Shown here: positions 23,123-36,028 of the stretch, one piece after another
Layout: each line of letters begins with the position of its first letter
How positions within the stretch are numbered: the first letter of the stretch is position 1
Assembly (NCBI GenBank): GCA_024699855.1
Contig: JAMPIQ010000001.1
Coordinates: 12,152,001-12,216,000, forward strand
Length of the DNA stretch: 64,000 nucleotides
Reading direction: 5' to 3'
From: Aphelenchoides besseyi
Taxonomy: Eukaryota > Nematoda > Chromadorea > Rhabditida > Aphelenchoididae
Made by a program: the position numbers and the translations under genes
The notes under the pieces: model-generated
What the model saw: only the letters and a program-made list of their open reading frames with translations
Told to the model about the DNA's origin: nothing
The model's database searches: none

Positions 23123-26100
23123 TTTTCGTTGATTACGTGAAACTAAAGTCGATGGCAGTCGTTGGAATTGCGACTAGCAGTTGCGTGGCATTTGCACAAA
23201 ACTTTTGACGTGCCTAAAACAAGAAATAAGATACTTGTAAAGCTAAAAACGATAGGGTTATAAAGAGCGCACGACTTGGAATACGAACAACACGTTTATT
23301 CAGTTGATGTTCTGACGTTAGATAGAATAAGCGAAGTTATGTTACTTACAGTCATTTGCTTTTCAATGGAAACTGTTGACCACAAGCGTAATGCACGATC
23401 AACAATAGTCGATTGAAAGAGTAGTGTCATTACGAAAACCCCAGGTATAAGGTGTCAATCACAAGAATGCAAGTTTATTGAACTTTTGCAAAAACTGCTG
23501 CAAAATATGTGCAAGAAAAACTTCTCGTTTGTATGTTTACGGTCATTAACATGTAAACAAGTGGGTGGTTTTTAAAAAAACTTGGCCTTGAAGAGCGCGA
23601 CAGAAGAGTTAATGTTTATCATTCATTTTTGAGACAAATTTACGGCCTCGGGCCGGAACAGCTGCTGTCCGACAACCACTTCCACTGTCGGTCGTTTTCG
23701 TCTCCTTGACGTCCGCCGTGGATTCCGATTCATGTTATCACAAATCAAAGGTTATCAGGGAACTCCACTAGGTTGCAACCAAAATCCTCGCCTCTTCGTC
23801 CATAACATAAATCTAATCGGCTGATGAGAGAGTTGAAAAGATCGACAAAACTGCAGTTTGTTTAAATGAGTAATTGCGTCATAAACGAACCATTCAAGCG
23901 GAATCAGCTACTCGAATTACAATGATTTAGTTTGCAATAAGACCGAATGATTGGCAAAATGTCTGCGGCTGCTAATTGAAAATGATGAGAACAAAAGTCC
24001 AACAAGTTTCCCACATGTCGAACACAAATAGTCGAGACTCTCGACTTCATCCCACGACCCTCGGTCTTCACGAGATTTGAATTGAACTCAGATTGAGAAC
24101 AGAACGAGAAAAAGCGAAATTCAATTGCCACGGCAAAAGTTCGTCGACGAGTACGCGCAATTGCCGTGGGCAAAAAACTTCGAACGCTCAGATTCAGGAG
24201 AGAACGTTTCTCGAATGGGAAATTAAATTTTGCTCATTCGAATGTTTCCAGTTTTACCGTAACAGTAGTGAGAGGGAAAGAACAATTCGAAACCCGCTGT
24301 GTTATGTGCTCTAATTAACATCTCAAATGAGTTCCCAGCTAATGGGAAGATACGTGGTCGAAATGGGAACCACGTCCTCATTAACTTCTAGAACGTAATC
24401 TCCACAAACCGACGAGAAAATTTGGTTTACAACGTAAACGATCTCGTCATTCGCGAAGTTCATTAGATCGTCTGAACTGCAAAGCCGAGCACTTCATCGT
24501 GAACTTAAGGTAAGTGATGCAGAAGTCGAGAGTTCAACTGACGGGCACTTGAATTTCGGACAATAAACGAAGACGGTCGGTCGAAATGACAAACAAGCGG
24601 ATTTCAATTTGTCCATCGGATGAAAGTTTGATGGAATGAAGATGATCGCGTGGGAACTGCATTCGATTACTCGGCACAAGAGCGTGAGAATTTGCATGAA
24701 AACGTCCGGCGAAAAGTTCAACCATCAACGAAATTCACTCGAACGGCATCTTCGGAAAGCAATCGAGAAGACGGATTACTCGACTTCCTTACGTCGAAAC
24801 GATTGGAATTATGAACAGGGAAATTGATTGGTTTTTTCGTCGCAACGTTTCCAACATTTGCCGTGTATTTTTGAGCGTGTAAATCAAAACGAAAAGTCAA
24901 AATGAGGAACGGCAGGAAATGATTGATCGGTTGGAATGGACGTCTGTTTGGACATGAACGATAAGCGGAAGTCGAAGAGGATCACGGCGAAAGCTCGAAA
25001 ATCACTTCGAATCGTAAGACCAAAAAAGCAATTTCTTCGGGGGGCAATTTACACGTCTTCTTTCCGTCTATTTGCATTCTTCTGGTGCGTGTTTTCGAAT
25101 TGTTTCTTGTCCGCGAGTTGGCCATTTTGTGTGTTTTGGACAAAAAAGTAACTGGAAATGCCGAGCGGTCGTCAGGTCGTGAAAATGCGGCCAGAAAGGT
25201 ATTAAATTCCGCTGCTTCACACAAAAGTCAACTTCAAAGTCGGCATGAGAAGTGTTCGCTTCCGGTGAGTTTCTTCAATCAACGAAATTCCTTCGTTCAA
25301 GATTCGACTTGAAGTCAAAAGCGCAACTGCGACGTTGGCGAATCCGCTTCCTGCGGTCATCCGAATGAACACAACAAATAGACAGAATTCAAAAGTCCAG
25401 CAACGAACTATTTGGCGGTTTTAAACGGCGAAATGCCCAGTGGACGGCTGGCAAACAAATTTGATTTGCAGTGAATTTGCGATTTTTGGCGCGCAATATG
25501 GTTTGGCGACTTGAAACGCGAAACCAAAGCAGATTAACGAGCGCACGACTGTTATTAATCGCCTCCACAAGTCCAAGATGCGCCTTCCCTCACCGAACAG
25601 ACTTCTCGATACCGTAACTCGGGAATCGAGATAACGAATTTTTTTTGCGAACGACTTCAACTCGACGGTGCAAATTCAAACGTCGCGCCTGCTCGCCGCT
25701 AATTAGCCAAAATGACCAGAACACGAGAATCGCGCGTCCTTTTCGAGAACAACAAGTGGCAAGACATCTGCTCGAAAAGCACTGGTCGGATCATGCAATG
25801 AACTTAAGAGATCGGCTGAGCAGTTTGATTGTTTTTGCCGCTTTCCATCGACCGTTCCGGACCATTGATTTTGGCGGGCATTGGAGAATCGACTGCCCGG
25901 CAACTGTTGAACAATCCGAAGTGCCGAGGAAGTTCGTCGAGCACCGCTGGATGTCTGTCGTCGAACATTAAAGGACCCGATTTGTCAATTGGAATGTCGA
26001 GGAGTTGTGAACACATAAAAAACTTCTTGAAGGACCCTTGTACTTCAATGGTCCAAGGTCGGCCTTCTGAAGCTTGTTTGCACGAAAACAGAAGAACCAA

Positions 26101-27981
26101 AATGCAAAAAAACAATCGAATTGTTCTTACCATGCGCGTGAATGAGGAAAACGAATTAAAAAGAAGACAAAAAGTCGTCCAGTTTCCGCATGAAAAAAAT
26201 CTCCGATGCAAAAAAAGAAACCAAAAGCGCCAATTTGGACCAACAAAAACCGTGTACTCGAACGACGTGTAATTTTCTTTCTTCGGTCGAGAAGTCATGA
26301 CGCAAATTTCCCGTTGACTCAAAGTCGCTTCCGAATCATCTGAACGCGCTGAAATGTCCAAAAACGTCGCCCGAACGAGCGCGTCGATTTGCCAAACAAA
26401 GAAAACGATCCCAACTGTTTTGCATAAACTGCGCGCCTCAATCGACGTTTTCATGTTCCCAAAAAACAACTCGCGCAAAAAGACCTTGAAATTGAAAGTT
26501 GAAGGCTACTTACCGTAGGACTTCAAGACACGTTCCAATGAAAACATTGACGCAAACGAACAAAAACAATACGCGCGATAATCTTCAAATTCGCATTTTC
26601 CCATCCATTAACCCGAAAGATAAGGGTACCCGCAAATATGCCAAATACGGAAACGCAAACAACACTCCGCCGAACCACTCGACCAAAAGAGCGGACATGG
26701 AAATAACAATAGTGACCATCCCACGAGGAGCGGAAATGTCCAAAAACAAAAAGCCATTAGCTCGCATCGATGGCAAATTTCAAGGGTACTACTCGCTCGA
26801 GCGAATGGAATGATGAGCTTATTGGCATTTAAAAAGGAAGAACCTGTGGGTAAATTGTCTAGCACGTGGTTGCAAGCCCATTGGATGCCACCAAATTGAG
26901 CAACCAATCTCATAACAATTGAATAAACAATGTAACCGATTAGGGCGATTACACTAGAAAACGAATGAGTACGAGAACAGTTTTTAGCCGAAACTGAAAC
27001 GTCGAATCGCCAAATGAACGAGCGCATAAAAAATTCAACGCTGATCGGCTTAATGATAAACGACAAGGAAAATGGCTGACACTCAAACGGGACCTCAAAT
27101 GGCAACTCGACTGCACGACCTCGTTCGGCAATCGGAGCTTATGATCAAAAAGCGGAAATTGAAAACGACAAGCGGCATTCAAAGCGATTCAAATCAGCGA
27201 AACTTTTGAATGAAACACAAATGTCAAAGTCGTCCACTTGCAAATTATGCTCGGTACTCGCAGTAAAACGGACATAACAGGTGCTTGCAGTAAAAAGGAA
27301 AACGTTTCCATTGTTCCAATTCATAATCTTTGAACCTCTTTGTTCGACCGTTTAATCATGTGCTAATTGTCCAAAGACAAAAACCGCTGCCCAAGTTTAC
27401 CATATGCTTGACCGAAAAAAGGCTATTCGATGAACTTCAAGATACCAACCGAAAACAATTTGCAATTCAAACAAACGGCCAACGAGCAAAACCGTAAAAC
27501 TCCAAATCCTCAACATCCGACTGTTTCGAGCAGTTAATTTGCATAAAACGATAAAGTCGAAGTGAGCGCTAATGCTCGTCTACCGCCTGCAAAAAACGAA
27601 GTCAAACATGGCAAACACATAACAACCGGCTGACCATCTGCAATGTCCCGTTGAGCGGTTTTTATGTTCTAACCGCAAAAATTGCACAACCAAAATCGAG
27701 AGTATGGTCGAGAGTGACCAAGCCGCTTGCGTGTTTACAATTGCGACTAATTATTGAGAACGTATAAGGTCAGTTGAGTTGTCTTGTGGTGAATCCGAGT
27801 AATCAAAGGTAATTGCGTTGTCATTGTTGTTTATTGGACTCAACAATTTGGGTAATTAGACCGAAACAAAAGATATGGAAATCAAGAGCAGAGATCGTAA
27901 GAATAGAAATTGGATCGAATTGCACACGAAAAATAAGCTCGTTACTCGTAGATATTTGGATAGAAATAAACGTTTGGAATC
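23123..27981. other. Long interval with no confident gene
   Basis: About 4.9 kb between the divergently placed RYK 5' end and the 3' end of the DENN gene. Open frames exist on both strands but lack family signatures or clean splice structure. Near 24140-24170 two near-copies of TTGCCGTGGCAA-like palindromic sequence occur in inverted and direct form. A minus-strand pair of hydrophobic open segments is listed separately at 26585-26957. The interval could hold regulatory DNA for RYK or noncoding RNA, but none was recognised. Confidence 0.4.
26585..26957 (-). CDS. Candidate exons of a membrane protein (weak)
   Basis: Two segments can be joined in phase: 26840-26957 after an acceptor TTTTCTAG, encoding a hydrophobic stretch (VIALIGYIVYSIVMRLVA), and about 26585-26762 encoding MVTIVISMSALLVEWFGG followed by another hydrophobic run and a stop. 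The joining intron would be about 83 nt and end GATGCGAG, a poor acceptor. No upstream start exon was found. Recorded because two adjacent helices in phase are unusual in otherwise empty sequence, but chance is a serious alternative. Confidence 0.2.
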
Positions 27982-29940
27982 TCAATGATTTAACAGTCTC
28001 CAAAGAAGTGATCTCGCTTTCCGACGTTTGCCCTTTTGATTGCTAACTGGTGGTGCAAATTTTTTGATTGTGTTGTGGAAACGTTCCAATTGAGCTGCTG
28101 ATGTTCCATTTTGACTGCTGTTCTAAAAACGAGGATAACATTCTCTTTCTTGTGCGTCTGTTTACCTGATTGAAGAAGAAGTTTTGTAGAAGACCGGTTT
28201 CCACAAACCATTGAAGCATCTTGCGAACATCACTAGTCGGATGACTCTGAAAGTTACGAGAAATCAGATAAGCAGTCGTATTAAAAACTATACCATTGCT
28301 AACCGTTTTCGATCTCTTGCGGAAAGAAGAGAACTGCCGAAGGCTTCGAAGGCTTGATAGTGTCCAAATATTTTTGCGTACCAAATGCATATTCGCTTGG
28401 AAATCTTTTCATCGGCTTTTGTCAACGATTTGATCGGAAAAACCGAGCGTAACGATGTTAGAAGTTCACCGACCAAACTCTTCGGAAACCTATGATCATT
28501 TTTGCATGGCAATAGTGTTTAACCAACCCCATTCCCGCCGCAATATTCAAAAGAGCTTTGGAACGAAGTTCGCTGTCACGTAAGGACTGTAGGGATAAGC
28601 ATGGAAGGATTAAACCACGTTCGACATCGATAATTACCACTTGCTCGTCCTGAACAATAGAAACTCGTTCTACGCAACTTTCCAATTGTTTCTTACTTCA
28701 GCTGAGCCGGGCAACGGAACAATAAGATCGGCAATTGTGTTCAAATTGCAACGTAGCATTCCTGCGATATAAGGCATAGGACAATAACACAATCCGGTTG
28801 ACGTATCCGGCACAACAGGAATTAGCGTGTACGGCCAATCCAATGGTGAAAGCAATCGAACAAACGTCTGCACAGCTCGTGACACATCCGATACCTGAAA
28901 TTGACATCTTATGAAGAAGAGACAACATCGCTACTTACATTTGAACCAGTGACGATGATTCTCTTCTCATTTAACATACACAACAAGGCAAAAACCGTAT
29001 CTTCAACTCCAATCGTTTGCATTAACGATGAGACGTGAGCAACGGTGTTGCGGGGTTCGGGACGTCCAATAATTGAACGAACACGTCTAAGTGGCTGTTG
29101 TCCAACTTCTGAATCAGAAATACGAATCTTGAGCAGCTCTTCGGACAACAGGACCGCTCGTGCAGGATCCTTCTCGCATTCTTGAACAAAGTTGTTAGCA
29201 AGTTGAAAGAAAAGCGATTCGTTTGACAAATTCGAAATCAATACGAGTACCGAATATCTTTCTGAACGATAAGATTCTGAATCGAGGTTTTTGATCACAG
29301 AATTACCTTTCTTATTGGACTGTTTGTCTATCTCGAAGTCGCTTGCCGATCGCGCGGATTTCGGCAAAAATTTGTAGCAAAAAGCTACTGATCTAAAAAA
29401 CAAACGTTCATAAACTTCAGCAACCAATTCAACTGACCGATCTCCTTTATCGTCTGTTAGTATCAGTTGGTAGTGTTCGTCTTTTTGTACACAAGATTGA
29501 AAGTCAGGGAAGAAAATGGGCGCTTGAAATTTGTTCTTTTTGTCGTCCAACGGTGGATGTGAGAAAGTGATTACCGGCCAATATGTCAATCCATTCGGTC
29601 CACGTGAGTCATTCGGTGTCGGACTGAACTTGGCATTAAAAGGTTGTTTACGATACATACCGTAACTGCAGACTGATAATAAGTACTTGACGTATCAACG
29701 AACCGTCTTCGCGTTTCAATCGTTTCAATTCTTCACAATAGTGATTGGTTGTTGATCTTCTAATCAAACGTGCACGTTTAATCAAAGTGCTGTTCATTTC
29801 CGAAGTCTTTCGTATTTTCACCATCTAAATCATATGATTTAAGCAGATGGTTTACGTTAAAATCGTACTTCTTGAGGTGGCGATATCAAAGGCTGTGAAT
29901 CATTCTCGTTCTGATAATCTCCGTTTTGTATTTCGACCAT
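27982..29940 (-). CDS. DENN-domain protein, DENND2-like Rab GEF
   Basis: 522 residues in ten exons (29869-29940, 29661-29824, 29438-29623, 29307-29392, 28939-29261, 28697-28894, 28528-28649, 28294-28489, 28166-28246, 27982-28122), all phases consistent. uDENN block: YWPVITFSHPPLDDK, IFFPDF and LILTDDKGDRSVAFCYKFLP. Central cDENN: FALLCMLNEKRIIVTGSN, then LLSPLDWPYTLIPVVPD and CPMPYIAGML, the counterpart of the family's W-x-x-x-Y-I-P-V-L-P and P-x-P-F-L-x-G motifs. dDENN: IWYAKIFGHYQAF and MLQWFVETGLLQNFFFNQ, closest in memory to DENND2 C termini. Such proteins activate Rab GTPases (Rab9, Rab13 or Rab35 for relatives) in membrane traffic. DENND1/RME-4 is the main alternative. Confidence 0.82.
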
Positions 29941-31490
29941 TTTGCTCACTGTGACCTGAACCACAAACTATTATTCTTCTGGTCATCAGTACGAATTGCT
30001 TTTAACGCCGAAGTGAACGAAAAAGCGGTTTTACACAAAATGATTTTCGGCAGACAGACAAAAGAAACGAACAAACAACTTGGAACAACAAGCGCGTAAA
30101 GGAAAGTAAAAACGATTCCAAAAAACTTTGCAATGCAGCTTCAGATTTTGTTTTCGATATCCCTCTCTGAAGAAACTTCAATGCCAAGATGTTTCTTCAG
30201 CACTTGAGCATCCAAATTTGGCTGAAGTGGATGAGGCAGAGAAATCCCAGTACTCGGATAACTTGATAATAACTACTTCGAGTGACGTGTGTTCTCGGTA
30301 ACACGTGTAAAGAAAGTGTACAGTGAGATAAAAATTAGTCGGGTCTAAGCAAATAGCAATCAGAGAGTGCGGTTTAAACCAACCAAGTGACTTCACAACC
30401 GAAATAAAAAGATGAATCAACAAACAACGTTCCACGATCATTGAAGCGCTAATAACCGGAGATTTGAAAGCTCAACGGGAATCAACAACCGAACGGATAA
30501 TGGATTGCAATTAACCGGAGCCAACATTCTCAACAACCAAAGTCCATGATTTGTGATTCAACCGGTGAACGTTGTAATAACAGAAACGCTGCTTCGAAAT
30601 ATCTCGAACACGCGTCTTGAACGTTGAAACCCCTCAAACAGCGCTGTTGGAGTACAAAAATGCGCAGGAAAATCGAACGAAACGCGGCGTCGTGAACCGA
30701 AAGAGACGCGCACGATTTTTGGCGGTCGAGTTTGCGGAAATCGAAAGCTGCTGACAGCACGTTAATCTAACCGTTCAGTCCACGACGATGAAGACAGAAA
30801 TGGCCGTTGGGAGATGTGTTCAAGGCACATAATTAGTCTGCGACATCATCTCGTCGTCCATGGTGATGAACCAAAACGTGTTGTTGTCTATTACGTAATT
30901 TGGTCTAATACAAGGAAATGGCAACTGACTACCATCAAGTTTGCCATTAGCTGATTACCCCTTTTCGAACCGACCGTCTGTCTTGGCGAAAGTACAATTG
31001 GGAGTGACAAAGAATACGAAGTCAACGGAACTATTTTAATTTCAATTACGTTGATTGAAATACGATTCCGTGAATAAGCGAAAAACTTTTTAAACAAAAC
31101 TCGGTGGAATTGTACTGGAAAACACATCCGATCACCAGCACACCGAATGCTTTGCATCCTAACGGCGGCTTATGGAAATGAAGAGGGTGAGTAAGAATTG
31201 CGGTTTCGAGCATCGATGGTCAATTTTTGAACTGCGGCAATCGGATGAATCATGAGAGTTCAAATTGCGGAATACTTTCACAGTGCTAATGAGTAATCTT
31301 TAAGTATTTCTTTTAAAGTATTCACAAGTTGAGATCCTTGTTTTGTTTCGGGAACTCGACTTTGAAGGTGCGAAATGCAAAAGAATTGGGTCGCAGAGAA
31401 TAAAAACGAATGCAGATGGTTGATGGCATCTGCTTATCTTGATTTCACTTACACAAAACACCAACACGATTTAGGAACATAGGCGTGAAG
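29941..31490. other. Intergenic interval
   Basis: About 1.5 kb between the divergent starts of the DENN gene (-) and a small secreted-protein gene (+). Open frames here show no splice structure or family motif. Nothing specific was recognised; it presumably contains both promoters. Confidence 0.5.
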
Positions 31491-32021
31491 ATGAGGGTAA
31501 TATTGCTGTTCATGTTGTTGAGTAATGTAATTGGAACTTGTTGGGGACTAATTGATTATAATCGTTTAGTCGAATGGGGTGAGCAATTATTTCGTACTCA
31601 AATAAACTTGAATTTAGAACGTCGAACTTTGTATTGTCGTCCGAGTGTCAATCAAGTGGTTCCAGGAGAATGTTTTCTTACCGTTGGAAAGGACGGTCTT
31701 CCAAAACCAGCAGCTTGTCATCGTGAAGTCGTTCGGAATTCCAAAGGCGATGAAGAGCTTCGTTTCTCCTGCGATATCGAATGTAATGGAGCCGATCGCG
31801 ATTCGGTTATCAGGTGAGTTGCTTTTATGCTCAATAGAATTACTTCGTTTTTCAGCAAATTTCCTAATAACAACCGCAATTGCATCCGATTCTTCAGTTA
31901 CAATTCTCAAAAGGTCGAAAGCATTCCAGCAAAATGGAGCATATGGCGAGTCAACAAATGTGCCATGGACGAGATATCTTTCGAGATTCACTGCGGATTT
32001 CTAACTCAAAACAACGGTTAA
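31491..32021 (+). CDS. Small secreted Cys-containing protein, unknown
   Basis: 162 residues in two exons (31491-31813, 31856-32021). The ATG at 31491 begins a clear signal peptide (MRVILLFMLLSNVIGTCWG). A GTG six bases upstream is in frame but not needed. The mature chain has about seven cysteines (RTLYCRPSVN, GECFL, AACHRE, SCDIECNG, NCIRFF, KCAMDE, IHCGF), consistent with disulfide bonding in an extracellular protein. An AATAAA follows about 20 nt after the stop. No family recognised; it could be an effector, cuticle or matrix component. Confidence 0.7.
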
Positions 32022-32093
32022 CATTTCGTTCAATGAAAACGTGAATAAACAATCGATTTATACAGTTATATTATTACATACATGAGCACCGCT

Positions 32094-33956
32094 TTAGTCG
32101 AAAGTTCCGTAGATCGGGGCTGATTCCTGATCTTCATCGTCGATCGGAAAGACCGCATTACACGAGAGGATCACTTCGCTTGTTGTCGATCCGTCTGTGT
32201 GTTTTGTTTCGGGTAATTTCTGTTTTAATAACAAAATTGCCAACGTTCTAAAGCACTTGCATTACTTTAAACCTTCACATTTAAACTTACGTTGGAACTG
32301 CAAACATTAGATAACTCCAGCCACCGAAAATCTCGTTGACAGGATAATAGATGAGAGTTGTAACCATATTCAACAACCAGTTCGTTGCGACAGCGCAACT
32401 CATTGCGGCGGAGACAAAATGAACATCCACTAGTTCAATCGGTAGGAAGAAACCCACAGGTCCAACACCCAAATTGTATCCAAGACCGAGTAGAAAGAAG
32501 GAGAAAAAGATTCCGATTGTTCCCCAAACCTCAAGGTTAGCTAAAAGAAAATATTTTTGTTAAGTAAGAAAAGTGAGTACTTACTAAAGTATTGTTGAAT
32601 AACAGATATCACACAAAGCAAATAATTGGCAACTGCGCACATAATTAGTGTGTTTAACAGCAAAGGTTTTCGTCCACTGGTCTCAACTAATCGGAGAGCA
32701 GGAAGTGATAGTAAAATGCTGAACAACGATCCAAGCGTTGGAAATAATGAAACAAAACTGTTGAAAATTGAAACTGATTGGAACATTCTAAACAACAATT
32801 CTAACACAATAACCAGGGCTCATCAACTTACGAAGTACTGTACGCAACACTTGCCATTGCACCACTAAAAATTTGAGTCGAACTAACGAGCATTCCCAAT
32901 CCGATGGCAATTCGAGTTCGTCGATGTCTCATCGCTGTCCAAAATGAATATTGATCCGGATACTTCGGAACAAGTTGACGATACTAAAAGCACAAATAAA
33001 AAATGTAAGAGGGCATAAACATACCTGGTGAATAGCTGCAGCATCATCCGGTGCAATAATTCGGTAGTAATATCTGAAGGTCAATTTATTACTTCAAGAA
33101 TCAAACGTCATCTTTTACCGAACTGAATCGGCAGCCTTGAAACTTTGGCCACGAGTCAAGAAATAACCGGGAGTATGTGGAAAAAACCGAGCAAAAGCCG
33201 TTTGAATGATGCAAGAAGCAGCAGGAATCGAAAGAAGAAGGTGCCATGTCCAGCCGTTTCCCAGAAATATTTGCAAAGACAAAAGACCTACAAAAACAAG
33301 CTAATCAAAAAATGAACAAACTTCTACCTGCAATTCCACCACCGACCAGAATCGCGATATGAATCAAACAACTCAAAGCACCCTGGAAAATGAAGAAAGA
33401 ACTTCAATACAAGAAACTTACTTTGATTTTGGTTGGTGCTAATTCCTGGATGTAAATTGGAAGCAACCCGGTGCCAAGTCCCGTGTAAATCCCAATCAAC
33501 AAACGGCCGGCAATCAACAAAAACGTTGTTTCGACGTAAAATGAAAGGAAAAAGCAGACGCTGGAAAGAAACAAAATCGTATTGTTGATGATGAAGAGCG
33601 AGTTTTTGACACCAAACGAGCGTTCGAACGGAATCAAAGCCAAACAACCAAAAAGTGCACCGATGCTCTGAGCAGAGACTATAAATGACCTAAGACTATA
33701 TGTTGTTTTGGAATAGAAACAAAATCACTCACCACAGAATCTTCAAACTTCCTTCTGCCAATTCGATTTGGTACTCGTTTTTGAGTTGTGTTTCAATGGC
33801 TTTTTGGATGAACTTTTCGGGAACGTTTAGAACGACGATGTGCCATCCAATTGGAGAAACAGTGGTGAGCAGAACGAGAACAATAATCAGAATAATTCGC
33901 GATTGTTCGGATGAGAGATCGTAGAGTTTCCTCCACTGCATAATTAGAAACCTCAT
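32094..33956 (-). CDS. SLC2/GLUT-type sugar transporter (MFS)
   Basis: 497 residues in nine exons (33733-33956, 33422-33689, 33328-33382, 33119-33287, 33025-33073, 32832-32983, 32585-32757, 32291-32540, 32094-32247). Multi-pass membrane protein with SLC2 signatures: AGRLLIGIYTGLGTGLLPIY with QELAPTK, FFPHTPGYFLTRG in place of PESPR-YLL, SSTQIFSGAMASVAYST for helix 7, LVETSGRKPLLL for the second MFS loop, and LPETK after helix 12, a class hallmark. Likely a facilitative hexose or polyol carrier. Some canonical residues are changed (HTPG for ESPR), so substrate is uncertain. Start ATG at 33956; a second in-frame ATG five codons later is possible. Lies 249 bp downstream of the LIM homeobox gene on the same strand. 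Confidence 0.88.
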
Positions 33957-34204
33957 CGCTTCGTTGAAATCAACGGTCGGAGATCAAATAACAAGTGAAA
34001 CGGAAAAACGTGATGACGATGAGGAAACAGACGATCGCGTGCAAAACAACTCGAATGGAATTTTATTGGTCAGCAGCAATCTTATCAACAGTCAAAACAA
34101 CAGCCTCCCGGCCTACTGCATCAGTTCGCACAAAATCCAACGGTTTTTAATGTTTGATGTTTATTTCAATAAATCAACAAGATAGAAACGTGAATCACGC
34201 AAGT

Positions 34205-35767
34205 TCAGTCCACGTTGTTGTTGCTCTGTGGTGGTTCCTCTTGAAATTGAGCGTCCAAATCGGATGAAAAGTCGTCTAAAACAGTCGATAATCAACTCGA
34301 TTTCATGAAGCTAACCGTTTGATTGAAAACCCAGTTGTGATGGTAAGATTCCTTTCTGTTCGTAGTGACGGAGAAAGTTGCACAAATGTTTCAAACGACG
34401 TTCTTTGCTTCGACGATTCTGAAACCACACCTGCAAATGAACTTTTATTTGTGAGTGGGTTTTGTGATTGTCACTTGAATCACACGCATCGACAATCCGC
34501 ATTCGTTCGCCAATTTGGCTCGCACCTAAAAGTTCTCGTCATCAATTGACTTCAAAACAAAAACACACGTGTTTTGAGGGTTTCGGTGAATTGGCGAACA
34601 CACGATTGAGAACGTCTAACTGAAATAACTTGGGATTATAGGCTATTGTTCCGGCTTGCTCGAACTGCCAGCTCAACGACATCTGATCGAATATTCTGCG
34701 CCGCTCAAATTGGTCCGTTTAGTGTTCGAGTCATTATGATGTTACGGAAGCGAGCATCAACTCTCGAATGCACGCAACAACCATCTGCCGCATATCAATC
34801 GTCTCAACGGACACTTCCGTCGTATGCGCGAAAGATTGGCGCATCCGCAGATTCAAGTACGAGAATTAACGGAGCGCACTGACCACATCATTTCGTGGTA
34901 TCCGAGCACTTTGCTCCGCCAAATTACCTGATTTTGTTTGATTGTTGTTCTCGGTCCTCGTCGTTTCGAAAACTTGTCGTCTTCAAGAAACATTTCACCT
35001 CGCGCGTAAAACTCGAACGGATACTGTGGAATGGCGAGTTGAGGTCGCAATTCCGAGCGATTTTCTTTTGAAGTTGATGGACGTTCACCTGAAATGTAAC
35101 GTGCATTTACGAGTCAAGTCGATTACTTTGTTCGCTCGAACTGCTGAAGAAGTGAAGTGCACATGCAACGGTCTTGTTTTCGTCGTCCACTAAGATCTGA
35201 TCTCCAGGCGTTAATAGCTTCCCGCATTGACAACAAGCGTGACATTGAACGTGGAAAATCATACCCGCCTGAACACTACATTCCGGTCCGATTCTTTATT
35301 GCAACTTACTTTCAATTTATAAACCATATCGGTGGTTGCAATCGGAACGTGACAGCCGGCACAACTATTTCTAAACTGTATGTTAGATCAATACAACATA
35401 AACCAAGTACCTCAACTGATGTTGATGACAATACAAACGACCATCACGCTCAAAACATCGACCATCCAATGGCACTCCACACTCAGCGCAGGTTGCACAG
35501 GACTCGTGGAAGAAATGAGATTGAACACGAAAAAGAAAACGATCGAAAATCGGAACACCACAGGCCGAACAAACGCAATCAGCGCCCTGAACAAACCAAC
35601 TAATCAGAGGGTCTTGAGCCGTGGAAAAGTACCGTTTGAAATGCGAAGTTGGGCGACAAACTAATTGATTCGATCACTTGTCCCAACGAACTCAGCGTCT
35701 CGTCCATCGGATTAGTTCGATTGTTCGAATGAAACAGAAAATCGGCGCAATCGAAATTTTCGTTCAT
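34205..35767 (-). CDS. lin-11: LIM-homeodomain transcription factor, LIN-11/Lhx1/Lhx5 class
   Basis: 320 residues in nine exons (35633-35767, 35411-35586, 35310-35370, 35127-35268, 34928-35088, 34569-34619, 34475-34525, 34316-34430, 34205-34275). LIM1: CSACGVPIFDRF to CHQHQL. LIM2: CAGCHVPIATTDMVYK to CALH. The homeodomain starts KRRGPRTTIKQNQ and ends RVIQVWFQNRRSKERRLK, with the class-typical RSKERR. The homeobox is split by three introns. One (34620-34927, 308 nt) is far longer than its neighbours. LIM-HD proteins are nuclear regulators of neuron and vulval fate, often acting with LDB co-factors (family knowledge). N-terminal 45 residues are acidic and unlike canonical LIN-11. The short acidic and Gln-rich C terminus may be an activation tail. 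Confidence 0.93.
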
Positions 35768-35812
35768 TTCGAATGCTAAGAGCAAATGTCCAACATTAAA
35801 CAAGTTGACTAA

Positions 35813-36028
35813 GAACTACACGGTCAGTTCAATCGTTCTCGGAATTCACGAACAAAATTCAACGGTTACGATCCGAATGCACCGCCCATTTTCGTCCAAC
35901 CAATCGAAACGGACATCCGCTTAAAAATTAACGAGTTTGTCGCCCTTCACTTGGGACCATTCAGTTCGGACAAACAGCCAACGGTCAGAGCCGAGTGGTT
36001 TGTTCGTGATCGTCATCTTTCATTTTGA
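35813..36028 (+). pseudogene. Fragment of a Cys-loop receptor ligand-binding domain
   Basis: Open stretch of 71 codons whose middle reads NGYDPNAPPIF, LKINEFVALHLGPFSSDK, then PTVRAEWFVRDRHLSF. This matches the start of GABA-A/glycine/GluCl-type ligand-binding domains: GYD, a strand ending F-G-P-x-S, and a W..D-x-x-L-x-F block. There is no start, no signal peptide, no Cys-loop and no transmembrane region. The next gene begins on the other strand within 400 bp, leaving no room for the rest. Best read as a relic or captured exon. Similarity is by eye over about 55 residues and could be coincidental. Confidence 0.4.

Noticed and set aside
24320..24375. Short hairpin ACGTGGT...ACCACGT as a candidate miRNA
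   Set aside because: Stem is only 6-7 bp, too short for a precursor.
25804..26478. 224-codon minus frame with an internal signal-peptide-like start (MVRTIRLFFCILVLLFS)
   Set aside because: The ATG is also a donor-like ATG|GTAAGA, the remainder has no motif, and no exon context or poly(A) signal was found.
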